Source: Thinopyrum elongatum
Lineage: Eukaryota > Streptophyta > Magnoliopsida > Poales > Poaceae
NCBI GenBank assembly: GCA_011799875.1
Contig: CM022302.1
Coordinates: forward strand, 102,984,237 to 103,048,236
Length of the DNA stretch: 64,000 nucleotides
Direction of reading: 5' to 3'
This document shows, piece after piece, positions 45,967 to 55,037 of the stretch (positions are counted from its first letter, which is position 1; each line of letters opens with the position of its first letter). The notes beneath the pieces were generated by a model. The model was not told the origin of the DNA. It saw only the letters and a program-made list of their open reading frames with translations, and did not search any database. The position numbers and the translations under genes are program-made.

Positions 45967-46440
45967 ATGCACTTCGACGGCTCCAAGATGCGCTCCGGCT
46001 TGGGAGCCAGCGTCGTGGTGTCTTCCCCGAAGAGCTGGCCGGCCAACGGCTCCGGTACGCGCTCCAGATCCACTTCGCCGCCTCCAACAACGTTGCCGAG
46101 TTCGAAGCCCTTGTGCATGGCCTCCGGCTTGCCAAGGAACTCGGCATCCGGCGCATTCTGTGCTATGGTGACTTGGACCTGGTGGTGCAGCAGTGTTCCG
46201 GCGAGTGGGATGCCCAGGACGCCAACATGGCCAGCTACTGCTTCCTGGTCCAGCAGCTCTCCGGCACCTTCGACGGCTGCGAGTTCCTCCATGTCCCGCG
46301 CGCAGAAAATGAAGCCGCCGACACGCTAGCCAAGATTGGCTCATCCCGGCAGGCCATACCGTCCGGCGTCTCCCTCGAGAACTTGCGCAAGCCGTCCATC
46401 AAGCCGTCCCCTGATTCCAAGTCCATCTTCATCCCGGACG
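45967..46440 (+). pseudogene. Second, archaeal-type RNase H (aRH) of the Tat element
   Basis: MHFDGSK (first Asp) begins this domain. After a frameshift near 46020-46035 it continues with NNVAEFEALVHGLRLAKELGI (Glu in the second helix), CYGDLDLVVQQ (Asp) and VPRAENEAADTLAKI with the last acidic residue. An extra RNase H of this type after the normal one is a hallmark of the Tat lineage. Catalytic residues can be traced, but the frameshift blocks translation. Confidence 0.85.
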
Positions 46441-46690
46441 ACCCTGCAACGCCCCTCCCCAACTCAGACCCGGGGGCTGCCGTCTCCAACCCGGTCCCGG
46501 GGGCTGCGGAACCCGGCCCGGGGACTGCTGATCCCGGCCCGGGGGCTGCCATGCTCGACCCGGCCGCCGCCGTCCCTGACCCGGTACAGGGGGATGCGGA
46601 ACCCGACCCAGGGACTGCCAATCCCGGCCCGGGGGCTGCCGTACTCAATCCGGCCGCCGTCATCCCCGACCCATGGGCTGCCTCCTTCGG
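46441..46690 (+). repeat. Pro/Gly/Ala-coding tandem repeat between aRH and integrase
   Basis: Short units coding PGAA/PGTA alternate with DP/NP/EP. They form two larger 30-codon copies (roughly 46489-46578 and 46579-46668), which keep the order PGAA-EP-PGTA-PGPGAA-DPAAAVPD with substitutions. The plus frame stays open through it. GC content is very high, with many CCCGGGGGC words. It looks like an expandable linker. Confidence 0.7.
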
Positions 46691-48085
46691 CTCGGGGCTG
46701 CCGCCCCAGAACCCGTCTTGGTGGCCATCTTCACCGTGGTGACAGCTCCGTCGTGGGCCCAGCCAATCTTAGTGTTCCTGGAAAACGGAGTGCTCCCCAT
46801 GGACGAGACTGAGGCCCGGCAAGTGCAACGCCAGGCGTCCGCCTACAACATCATCAACAACAAGCTCGTCAAGCGCAGCGCGACTGGCGTGTTCCAGCGC
46901 TGCGTCGAGCAGGACAAGCGCATAGAGATCCTCCTTGACATACACCAGGGCGAGTGCGGGCACCACGCCGCCTCCAGGTCCCTGGTGGCCAAGGCTTTTC
47001 GCCATGGTTTCTACTGGCCCATGGCCCTCAATGATGCCGAGTTGCTCATCCTCAAGTGTGAGGGATGCCAACGCTTCAGCAAGCGCAACCACCAGCCGGC
47101 TTCAGCCCTGCAGACTATCCTGATCACCTGGCCCTTCGCGGTCTGGGGACTCGACATGGTGGGACCCTTCAAGACCGCTCGGGGCGGCATGACACATTTG
47201 CTGGTGGCGATCGACAAGTTTACCAAGTGGATTGAGGCGCGGCTGATCAAGAAACTAGACGGGCCAATAGCCGTCCGGTTCGTCAAAGACATCGCGGTGC
47301 GCTACGGCGTCCGGCATAGCATCATCACGGATAACGGCACCAACTTTGCCAAGGGCGCTTTGGTGCAATACTGCTCCGTCTCCGGCATCCGGCTTGACTT
47401 GGCCTCCGTGGCTCATCCTCAGTCCAACGGCCAGGTTGAGCGGGCCAACGGTCTCATCCTGTCCGGCATCAAGCCACGGCTCATCGAGCCCCTCGTCCGT
47501 TCACCCGGCAGCTGGCTTGATGAGCTGCCGACCGTCCTCTGGAGTCTCCGCACAATGCCTAACCGGTCGATCGGGTTCACCCCATTCTTCCTTGTCTACG
47601 GAGCAGAAGCCGTCATCCCGACCGACATCGAGTTCGACACGCCGCGAGTCGTAATGTACACCGAAGCCCAAGCCAAGAAAGCTCGTGAAGACGGCGTCGA
47701 CCTACTCGAAGAAGCACCCCTTTTGGCCCTTAGCCGATCTGCCATCTATCAGCAAGGTCTGAGGCACTACCACAGCAAGAAGATCAAGCCCCTCGCATTC
47801 CGCGAGGGAGACCTCGTCCTCCGGCTTGTCCAGAAGCAAGCCGGCCAGCACAAGTTGGCCTCCCCATGGGAGGGCCCCTTCATCGTCAGCAAAGCCCTGT
47901 GTGACTGCAACACCTACTACCTCATCGACGCCCGCAAGTCGAACAAGCGCAAGAGAGACACCGCCGGCAAAGAGACAAGCTGGCCCTGGAATGCATACTC
48001 CTCCGCCCATTTTACAGTTAGCTGTATGCACGTATGTATCACTGCCTTTTGTAATCATATGAAAAACCATGGGACCCCCGAATGA
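46691..48085 (+). pseudogene. Tat integrase
   Basis: Open frame (from about 46673) after another frameshift. The HHCC zinc-binding region is GECGHHAASRSL...KCEGCQRF (46951-47073). The core shows WGLDMVGPFK (first Asp), IITDNGTNF (second Asp) and NGQVERANGL (Glu), all present. The GPF/GPY region near the end reads WEGPFIVSKAL, followed by a short basic tail; there is no chromodomain. The frame ends at 48085. Within integrase I see no internal stop, so this is the best preserved domain, though the N-terminal connection to pol is broken. Confidence 0.92.
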
Positions 48086-48774
48086 CGCTCGGGGGCTGCC
48101 TTTTCCTACCAAGTTATTGTGTTCTACATGCTCTTGTAAATTCTCTTAAACCTCCACCATCGGGTTGGCTCGCTCAACCCGGGGGCTCGGGGGCTGGCCG
48201 GCTTGACCACCACCCGTCGTCCTCCTTATCACATCCCGGCGTGTTTGGGTCACCAAGGCCCTCCACTTCGCCCTACGCCACAGTCCGGCTTCGGCTGTTG
48301 GCCGGCAAGAACTATGGGCCAAAGCACCTACACGCTGCGAAACACTATGTTGGGTCTGCCGGATTGGCCAACCCAGTCTCACCACACTAAGTTGCCGCAC
48401 GACCGGCTGCTCGCCAGCCTGCTTCGTCGGCTGCCGCCAGCCGGCCCAGTGGGTGTTTCGCTCGTGCTCAACGTTCGAAGGGCCTAAGTACCGCGCGCTC
48501 CTTCCAAGGGCCGAACTCCTTGTTACAGACCGGAACCCGGCTGTTCGACTCGCGGGGGGGGGGGGGGGGGGGGGGGGGGGGAGGCTCGAAGAGGAAGCAA
48601 GCAAGAAAACGGCTGAGAAAACAAAGAGCAAAAGCGCAAACATTCACAAAAATATTTACATTACAATAATATGGGCCCAAGGCCAAAGTTCATTACATTC
48701 ACCAACACCCCAGTTGGTGGGTGGAACTGCTACTTAACAGAAATGAGAAAAAGATAAGCAGGGCAGCTTCGGCT
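48086..48774. other. Spacer between integrase and the antisense gene
   Basis: No gene. It holds GC-rich words typical of this element (CTCGGGGGCTGGCCGG) and the 28-G homopolymer at 48554-48581. The two convergent transcripts would end here. Confidence 0.7.
48554..48581 (+). repeat. Uninterrupted run of 28 G
   Basis: A pure G homopolymer after GACTCGC, followed by AGGCTCG. It lies about 190 bases past the end of the antisense coding region, where that transcript would carry 28 C. It could form G-quadruplexes. Assembly slippage cannot be excluded. Confidence 0.9.
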
Positions 48775-49444
48775 TCAGACAGCTCCCGCGTTGGGTTGCG
48801 TGACCGCTGGCTCCTCCTCGGTAGCCTCTGGGTTCATCGAGGTGCCGGTGTCCTCCAACCCGGCGTCCTCGTCCGTGTAAGGACCCGACTCCTCAAAGCT
48901 GCCCAACGGGTCGTCCAGCAGTAGGCTGAAGTCGTCAGGAGGCATGACCCCGCCGTCGTCCGTTCGTTCCATCTGGAACTCATCGTGCAGCGTGAACGAG
49001 GCCATGTAGCTGGCCCTGGCGGCGATCCGGCCCGCCTCCACCTGCAGCTGGCGCTCCGCACCGGCTCGTTGGGCCATCAGCTGGTCCAGCGCCAAGTCTG
49101 GGTACCAGGACATGACGAACCTCAGCGCCTTCTCGGCACGGCGCGAGCGGCAGAGACGCGCCACGCATGAAGCCACGCCGGCCCGGCTTCCAGCCACCGC
49201 GCCAGCCGCGTGAAGCTGTTGGGCGCGATGGCGCCGGGCCAGAGGGCCGTCGTCATCCCCACGCAGGCTGCGGAGACCCACGCCATCTGCTCGCCCAAGA
49301 CCTGCAGGTGGGCCTCGGCGGCATTCATGATCTCCAAGAAGGTCCAGGCGATGTTTGGGTCAAGCCCAGCGCCCACGACCCCCTGAGGCGACCGTTGAAC
49401 ATGAACGGCCTCCTCCGCCATTCTCTGCGTCTCTGGGAAGTGCC
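48775..49444 (-). pseudogene. Antisense gene of the Tat element, last exon (exon 7)
   Basis: Begins after the acceptor TTGATAG (49445-49446 carries the AG) and runs to TGA at 48775. Upstream part: IAWTFLEIMNAAEAHLQVLGEQMAWVSAAC. Then after a frameshift near 49140-49160: RRAEKALRFVMSWYPDLALDQL and an acidic C-terminus (DDFSLLLDDPLGSFEES...TDEDAGLEDTGT). A similar acidic, coiled-coil tail is typical of the antisense proteins of grass Tat elements, annotated in databases as 'putative gypsy type transposon' or retrotransposon protein. Function is unknown. Confidence 0.7.
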
Positions 49445-49529
49445 CTATCAAGAAGAGGAGCAAGACGGTTAGCAACAAAAAAGAAAAGCTGGCTTCGCAG
49501 CCCGGCGAAACCAACGAAGAAGCACTTAC

Positions 49530-50022
49530 TGGCGAAGGCCTCATCCAGGAGCTGCGCCTCGAGCAACGTATCATGCTGCTCCAGGTTGCTGGCATGGTCG
49601 CGCGCCTCTAGCGCCTTCTCCAGCTCGGCGCCTTTGTCGACGGCCGCCTTCAGCTCAGCGTCCTTGGCGGCGGTCGCCTTCCCGTGCTCCTCATTGAGAC
49701 GGAGGAGTTCCGCCTGGTGGGTTTCCGCCGCCTGGGCCGCCGCCGCCTTCAGGCGCTCCACCTCGGCCTGGAGCTGGCCCTTGTCGTCGGCCAGCCGATC
49801 GCGGTGCTGGCCGACTTCAGCGAGCGCTTGCTGGGCCTTCGCCGCCTTGGCCGCCTCCGCCATCAGGCACTCCACTTCGGCCTCGAGCCGGCTCTTGTCA
49901 CCGGCCAGCTGCTCGTGCTGTCAGCCGGCTTCGACAAGCGCCCGCTGGGCCTCTACCGCCTCCGCCTTCAGCTCCCCCACCTCAACCCGGAGCCAGCCGG
50001 CGTAGGCAATAACCAAGTCATG
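49530..50022 (-). pseudogene. Antisense gene, exon 6: coiled-coil
   Basis: Acceptor near 50023, donor GTAAGT at 49529-49524. It codes for Ala/Glu/Lys/Gln-rich heptads with internal repetition: AEVECLMAEAAKAAKAQQAL, then AEVERLKAAAAQAAETHQAE, each followed by a QxxRLADDK or ELKAAVDK piece. One in-frame TGA lies in VEAG*QHEQ (about 49919-49921). The predicted product is a long parallel coiled coil, suggesting oligomerisation. Confidence 0.7.
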
Positions 50023-50124
50023 CTGATGACTGGCTCTGACCATTCGGGTTCGCTAAACCGGCACCTCGGCCACAACGGTTGCACAACAAAGATTCGGAGT
50101 CAAGATAGAAAAAAGAACATAAAC

Positions 50125-50215
50125 ACTTTAAGATTCAACCCAACTGCTACGTAGTTGGCCCGAATCTCGGAGGCTACACCTAGTGGGTGCGCTCGCGCGC
50201 CCCCAGTAAGAGCAC
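50125..50215. repeat. Duplicated hairpin element in intron 5-6 (copy 2)
   Basis: Same order as copy 1: AAGATTCAACCCAACTGCTACGTAGTTGG, CCCGAATCTCGGAGGCTACACC, then GTGGGTGCGCTCGCGCGCCCCC. Both copies lie in introns of the antisense gene on either side of exon 5. Confidence 0.8.
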
Positions 50216-50225
50216 GCAAACTCAC

Positions 50226-50331
50226 CTTCAGCAAGGCGGAGCGCCTCCTCCTTGGCGGCAAGCCGCGCCGTGAGCTGCTGGTGCTTCTCTAGAAGCCGGT
50301 TGTAGACACCGACCCGGTAAGCATCCAGTTG
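50226..50331 (-). pseudogene. Antisense gene, exon 5
   Basis: Clear splice signals: acceptor TTTTGCAG and donor AAG^GTGAGT. It codes for QLDAYRVGVYNRLLEKHQQL followed by a Lys/Glu/Ala helix, open throughout. Both neighbouring introns contain the same 55-75 bp duplicated element (50125-50215 and 50370-50455). Confidence 0.7.
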
Positions 50332-50369
50332 CTGCAAAAGGGCAAGAATCAACACAAGACGAAGCATGT

Positions 50370-50455
50370 GAAGATTCGACCCAACTACTATGTAGTTGGC
50401 CCGAATCTCGGGGGCTACACCCAGTGGGTGCGCTAGCGCGCCCCCACTAACTAGC
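50370..50455. repeat. Duplicated hairpin element in intron 4-5 (copy 1)
   Basis: The plus strand reads AAGATTCGACCCAACTACTATGTAGTTGG then CCCGAATCTCGGGGGCTACACCCAGTGGGTGCG. It includes two inverted repeats: CCAACTAC/GTAGTTGG, and CACCCA/TGGGTG. The copy at 50125-50215 shares the sequence with a few substitutions. Confidence 0.8.
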
Positions 50456-50488
50456 TGCAAGAAAGAAACCAGAGGAAGGAAAACTTAC

Positions 50489-51179
50489 AAACACGGAGCG
50501 CTCCAGCTCCCGTGCCAGCTCCGTTTCGGCCTGAACCCGCTCCGCATGCCCGCGGAGACGCTGGCTCACGACGGCCATGGCGGCCTCCTCCTGCGTCATG
50601 GGCCCGAAGACGGGCTGGCTGGGCCCAACCCGGTCCTGTTGCGACCCGGCAGCCAGACGGCTCCCCGGCGCCGCTGGTGGCTGCCTGACCACCATGGCAT
50701 GCTCGCCGCTCGCCGTCTCCTCCGCGGCCGGCGTCCCCTCCGGCACGCCGGCCGGCATCGCCTGTGGCGTCTCCTCCGAGGCGGCCCCGCCTCCTTCTCC
50801 CTCCACCTCGATCTGCTTGACCACATCGGTCTGCGGCGGGGTGTCGTCTCCGATCACCACGACCTCCCGGTCGTCCACCACCATCTCCGCCCAGCCGTCC
50901 GGGTCGCGCCCCTCCTCCTTCGGTGGCACGACGACCGCCGGGCCCGTGCCCGCCGTCGTCTCTAGCCACGCCGGCCAGGCCCGGTCTGCCTCCTCCAGCT
51001 CCTCGAGGGCCTTGTTCCGGTCCCTCCAGGCGCAGCGCTCCACGTCCGCCGGGTCCAGGCCGAGATCCTCCCCGGTCGAGCCCTCGGGCAGGTCAATGGC
51101 GCTGCTCCGGGACCTCTGGAATGCAAGGCCGCCCCCGGACGCGGCATCCGTTGCCGTGAACGCCAGCTCCAGCGGCGAC
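50489..51179 (-). pseudogene. Antisense gene, exon 4
   Basis: Acceptor GATACAG before 51179, donor GTAAGT at 50488-50483. The open frame codes for SPLELAFTATDAASGGGLAF, an acidic Pro/Glu/Val-rich low-complexity middle (EVVVIGDD, VEGEGGG, EETPQAMPAG) and a helical end (RLRGHAERVQAETELARELE). No stop is seen in this frame. Overlapping frames on both strands reflect the high GC. Confidence 0.65.
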
Positions 51180-51228
51180 CTGTATCACGACAAGATAAGC
51201 ATGAGGAAGGAACGGCTCGGCAGTTCGC

Positions 51229-51525
51229 CGGAGTCATCAAGAAAGTGTACCCGATCACCACCGGGATGGTCGGTCTCGCCGTCACCACCGGGGCGGCGCG
51301 GCGCCTCTTCTTGACGGGTGGCTTGCCGCCGGCGGCCGGGTCCGCCGCGTGCTTCGCGGCCGGCTTCCTAGGCGCCTCGTCCTCCTTCCCGTGCGGCTGG
51401 CTAGGCGCTGCCAGCACGCGGGACGATCCGGCCCCGGCAGCGTTCATCGGCCGTCTCGGCGAGCCGGCGTCGCCGCCTCCTCCCCTCGGCGGTGCTGTGC
51501 CACCCACACGCGTCAACATCCCCGC
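51229..51525 (-). pseudogene. Antisense gene, exon 3
   Basis: Open on the minus strand with a Gly/Pro/Ala-rich basic sequence ending in KPPVKKRRRAAPVV, a good candidate for a basic nuclear localisation signal. Splice borders are uncertain, and the flanking introns appear to be only about 45-70 bases. Confidence 0.5.
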
Positions 51526-51572
51526 GTCATCTCCCAATCGATCTCATAAGGGATCAGAACACAAAGACTTAC

Positions 51573-51669
51573 CCGTGAGGCGTGCCTCGCCGGCTTCGGC
51601 GTCGGCCATCTCTGGGTTCTCGGCGAGGGTCTCCACCTCCTCCGAGCCGGCCTACTGAGCTGCCGCCAC
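51573..51669 (-). pseudogene. Antisense gene, exon 2
   Basis: Acceptor GACGCAG and donor GTAAGT (51572-51567). It codes for an acidic piece with GSEEVETLAENPEMADAEAG. It includes one in-frame TAG near its start (AAQ*AG). Confidence 0.6.
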
Positions 51670-51777
51670 CTGCGTCGTTGTTCCGTCATATGGATGTCGG
51701 ATGGCGTTCAGCAGCACCTCCTTTGTCGCGTCGGGACGAAGATGGGACATAGCGAAATACGGGGACCAAGGACTCAC

Positions 51778-52650
51778 CGCCGGCGTCGGATTCCGTGGCT
51801 GTAGGGCGCCTTCCCGAACTGCCACTCCTCGTTCTGCCCGGCCTTCGAAATGTCATTGACCCGGCCGGTGACCTGCTCCTGCGACAACCGCCGGGACGAC
51901 ATCCGGTTGGGATCCTGGAGGCCAGTCATCTGGCCGATGATATGCGTCCGGCGCTGCAGCGGCAGCACCTGGTGCGCAATGAAGGCGGCGATGAGGTCCA
52001 TCCCAGTGAGCCCCTCCCGCGTTGCCATCTCCACCACCCGGCTGCTTAGATTCAGCAACTCCTGTGCCGGGTTCTTGGGGCAGTAGGGCCAGTTGCTCTT
52101 GGCGTGCGGCGCCACGTCGGCGAAAGGCGGCAGGTTGATGCAGTCTGTGCCGAGGTTGCGGACGTAGAAGAAGGAGTTCTGCCATTTCTTGGCAGAGTCC
52201 TCCAGCGGCATCTTGGGGCACCCCCCCATGCGACAGTGTTGAGATGACGGCGGCCCCGCAGGCAGACATGACGCTGGCCTCTGGCCCCTGCTGCTTCAAG
52301 AAGAAGAAGCGTACCCAGAGATCGACGGTGGGCTCGACGCCCAGATAGCCCTCGCACAGGTTGACGAACCCTGAGAGCTGCAGCGCCGCATTCGCGCCCA
52401 GATGGTGCGGCTGAAGCCCGAAGAACTCCAGGAACGCGTGGAAGAAATCGCTCGTGGGGAGGCCAAACCCACGCTTGAAATTGTAGAAGAAGACCACCCG
52501 CTCGGTCCCCTCCGGCTACGGCGCTAGCTCGCCGTCCGCCAGATGCACGGCTACCTCCGTCTCCGGCGGAAGCCGCCGCGTATCACGCAGATACTAGACA
52601 TCTCGGATGGTGATGGTGGATCCCTCCCATGGACTTTTCGGTGGCTCCAT
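51778..52650 (-). pseudogene. Antisense gene, exon 1: 'putative gypsy type transposon' domain
   Basis: ATG at 52650, donor CGGCG^GTGAGT at 51777-51772. After a short variable lead, the conserved core reads RVVFFYNFKRGFGLPTSDFF, HAFLEFFGLQPHHLGANA, LCEGYLGVEPTVDLW and FFFLKQQGPEASVMSACGA. After a frameshift near 52220-52230 it continues with MPLEDSAKKWQNSFFYVRNL, WPYCPKNPAQEL, LIAAFIAHQVLPLQRRTHI and DPNRMSSRRLSQEQVTGRVN. This matches the plant family I know as Transposase_28 / 'putative gypsy type transposon' (PF04195), which despite its name has no shown transposase activity. Two in-frame TAGs occur before the core. The protein is proposed as a captured or lineage-specific factor of Tat elements. 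Confidence 0.8.
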
Positions 52651-52858
52651 TGGCGGTGCGGGGCACGTGGGCGAAGGCAAGAAGAAAGAGCAGTGGCTGA
52701 GAGCTGCGGAGCGGCCGCCGAGCGCTGTAGAGCGGCGGCGGCGTTTTGCTCAAGAGCAGCAGGGCGTCCTGGCGTGCACCGGTCTCGGAAGCAAGAGCGA
52801 GAGTGGAAGAAGGAGATGGGGGCGCATGCGTGAATGATTTCCACCGCCCCCTCCCCCC

Positions 52859-52867
52859 AATTTATAA
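52859..52867 (-). promoter_or_regulatory. TATA box of the antisense gene
   Basis: The minus strand reads TTATAAATT about 210 bases upstream of the ATG at 52650, followed by a GGGGGGAGGGGGCGG stretch. It is independent of the LTR promoters, which point the other way. It is the only TATA-like site between the ATG and the 3' LTR that I noticed. Confidence 0.55.
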
Positions 52868-53323
52868 GCCACAGACGGAACATGGGGAAGTGGGATCGGT
52901 TGCGCCCACCCCTCCCACTTCCCCGCATTAAGTGGGCATGATCCACGCGCCCATTAACTGCATCGAGAAGGGCAACCGCCCGCGGGCGCCACAATAAATC
53001 CGCGCGCGTGGGCCGAGGTCACGAAGTGACGGGCCCCAGCCCGCTGTCACGTCCCATCGCGCACGTGGCCTGTCAGGGCCTCTTTAGTTTCCGGGTGCCA
53101 CATGGCGCCCGCACCGAAACCGAGGGAGTGTGTCCCTTCCCCTTCAAGATTCGACGACTCCTCGGTTTCCAGCCCATGCCAGGATGCCGCGATGCGGCTT
53201 CCAGAAGCCGGCACATAGTGGGTGTTGCCGGACCCGGAGGTCGCAAGCTTCAGCAACATCTAACGCCTCTTCAGGGGGTGAAACTGTGAAGGCCCCCCCG
53301 CTTGAAGCCGGTGAGCCTTCACA
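52868..53323. other. Region between antisense promoter and 3' LTR
   Basis: GC-rich, with no supported gene. It would hold upstream control sequence of the antisense gene. Short frames on both strands near 53047-53289 are judged chance. Confidence 0.6.
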
Positions 53324-53337
53324 TCTTCGGGGACTAC
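53324..53337 (+). other. Polypurine-tract position of the Tat element
   Basis: TCTTCGGGGACTAC directly precedes the 3' LTR start TGTCGGG. The purine core is GGGGA. Confidence 0.6.
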
Positions 53338-54243
53338 TGTCGGGGGATGAACCCTGGGTAGGCAACATAACCCGGATCCTTTTCAAAAACATCGGGGCCG
53401 GCATCGCCCCTTAATCCGGCTCGCACTTGGCCGGGTTCCCCAACCCGGCCAAGACCGCAACACAGCCAGGCCTGCTAGCGCATGCCGGCTGAACCCGACC
53501 AATCAAGGCTTCTCCAACAAGCCGGCGCCCTCGTGGCGTCTTCCTCAACCCGGCCATGGGTCAGCTCCCGTCCCATCCAAGGCATACGACGAAACAAGTC
53601 CCCGTAGAGGGGATGAGCGTGGCTACAGTGGCCCACCAACCCCGCTGACTGGCAAGAGCGTGGCTACAGTGGCCCACCTACTCCGCTGGCCAGGGCTGGC
53701 CTGGCAACAGTGCGCCCCTCGTCCTGCTGACGCAAGCCGATGGCGACCAGGCGGTGCGCCGCTGTAGCCGAGCCGGCCCAACCACTCCGTGACACACGAC
53801 AAGACGGAGAACAGTGCCCCCTGGCGCATGGGGCCCGCGGGTCCCAGCTCTGGCTTCCCAGACGCTGACATCCCGGCCCCATGGCCTTGTAACTTTACCA
53901 TTGTGACCCTGGGGGGTTGACCTATAAAACCCCCCAGGGAGCCCCCGTGCAAAGGGTCGACCATCAGTAGAATACACACATACACAAGGAGAAGGAGCAA
54001 CCTAAGCCTGGGCCTGTCTTCCTCCTTCCCCCAAACAGCTCCAGGAGTGACTCTGTACTACTACATATATGAACCACACTCGGCACGACTAGGGGTGTTA
54101 TCTCTCCGGAGAGCCCCGAACCTGGGTATGTCTTGCGTCCCTCGCTCTCTCATGCCGACCTCGCCTCTGGAGCCCACCGGTGCCCTCGAGTCTGTCCCTC
54201 TCTTTAGCAATCCTTTGGCATCTGCCATGTGCCCACCACGACA
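53338..54243 (+). repeat. 3' LTR of the Tat element
   Basis: 906-bp partner of 33565-34521, ending CACCACGACA and followed by the TSD CCTCT. The TATA hairpin at 53907-53939 has perfect 12-bp arms. Confidence 0.93.
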
Positions 54244-54248
54244 CCTCT

Positions 54249-54962
54249 TCTTGTTGGATAAAACTCGTTGAGTTTTTAGTCCGGTCCATCATCACTATGT
54301 CATTGTCTATGTGAGTCGACATGTTCTTTTTCTTTTTCGCGGGGGGTGAGTCAACATGTTCAAAGCATCATCCAAATCTATAAGATTTTGTATCAACCTG
54401 CAAAAGTGGAAAAAAAAATATAAACACATAATATAACAAAAAAAATTAAACACGTATATTCATTTTGAGCTGCTAGAGACGAGCGGCGACCGTTTTTAAC
54501 CATGGGAGTAGATAGTGCTTTTCTGTAGAGTGATTGGTATCCCAATTTTAATAAACTATAGGCTCACCCATAAATCAATTGTTTGCCGCAAAATAAAATC
54601 AGTTGTTGATGATTTACTAATTTTTATTGTAAAAAAATTCATTGCATTTCTCCAGCAGCCGCTTTTCCCTTATATCGGTTTTCCTAATAATAATCCTAAA
54701 AAGAAAACGTAGCCAGCAGCAAAAGAAACACACTTGACTCTCTCGCCCGTAGGCAGCTTCTCCTTTCCTTGTCAACTTATATAAATAAATAAAATTAAAA
54801 GAAGTTAAAGGACCACGATATTTGGCACACGTGTGCCACATTGCTAAAAGTACCACACGACTCTTCTCCCTTCGATCCCACCTCCTCCTGAGCGACCGCC
54901 CTCCTTCGATCCCATCTTCTCCAGTTTTTTTCGGGACTATAGTTTAAAATAGGCAAAAAAAA
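54249..54962. other. Host-like DNA right of the Tat element
   Basis: AT-rich, without a credible gene. The first 240 bases resemble 33350-33550 (TTGTTG.ATAAAACT..TGA.TTTTT.. and AAAATTAAACA..TAT words in the same order), an old duplication later separated by the Tat insertion. No CACTA or other DNA-transposon termini were found. Confidence 0.45.
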
Positions 54963-55037
54963 TGGCATTGAAGGGGAATCGAACCTAGACCCTCTCATAC
55001 AAGACTAAGCTACAACATCCAGCTGCGCTAGACCACT
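54963..55037 (-). other. tRNA-like Pol III promoter relic (A box, B box, T8 terminator)
   Basis: On the minus strand, TAGCGCAGCTGG (55030-55019) fits the A box TRGCNNAGYNGG. GGTTCGATTCC (54985-54975) is a perfect B box. The distance between them equals that in a normal tRNA gene (A box at position 8, B box at about 53). It ends ATGCCA and is followed by eight T (54962-54955). Acceptor and T stems do not pair well, so it is not a working tRNA; a tRNA pseudogene or SINE head is more likely. Confidence 0.55.

Larger units (their letters stand above)
33565..54243 (+). mobile_element. Tat-lineage Ty3/Gypsy retrotransposon with antisense gene and nested insertion
   Basis: LTRs 33565-34521 and 53338-54243, both starting TGTCGGGGGATGAACC and ending CACGACA. 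The TSD CCTCT is at 33560-33564 and 54244-54248. Plus-strand order is PBS, gag, protease, RT, RNase H, a second archaeal-type RNase H and integrase without chromodomain, the plan of the Tat (Retand/RIRE2/Grande-type) lineage. A spliced gene on the minus strand fills the space between integrase and the 3' LTR. gag is split by another element at 35835-42881. Without it the length is about 13.6 kb. Multiple stops and frameshifts make it non-autonomous now. Confidence 0.93.

Noticed and set aside
48146..48643. Minus-strand 165-codon frame spanning the G run
   Set aside because: The frame only stays open because the homopolymer codes for a proline run in every phase, and it is downstream of the antisense stop codon.
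54963..55037. Functional tRNA gene
   Set aside because: A and B boxes are good, but acceptor and T stems do not pair and no convincing anticodon arm can be drawn.
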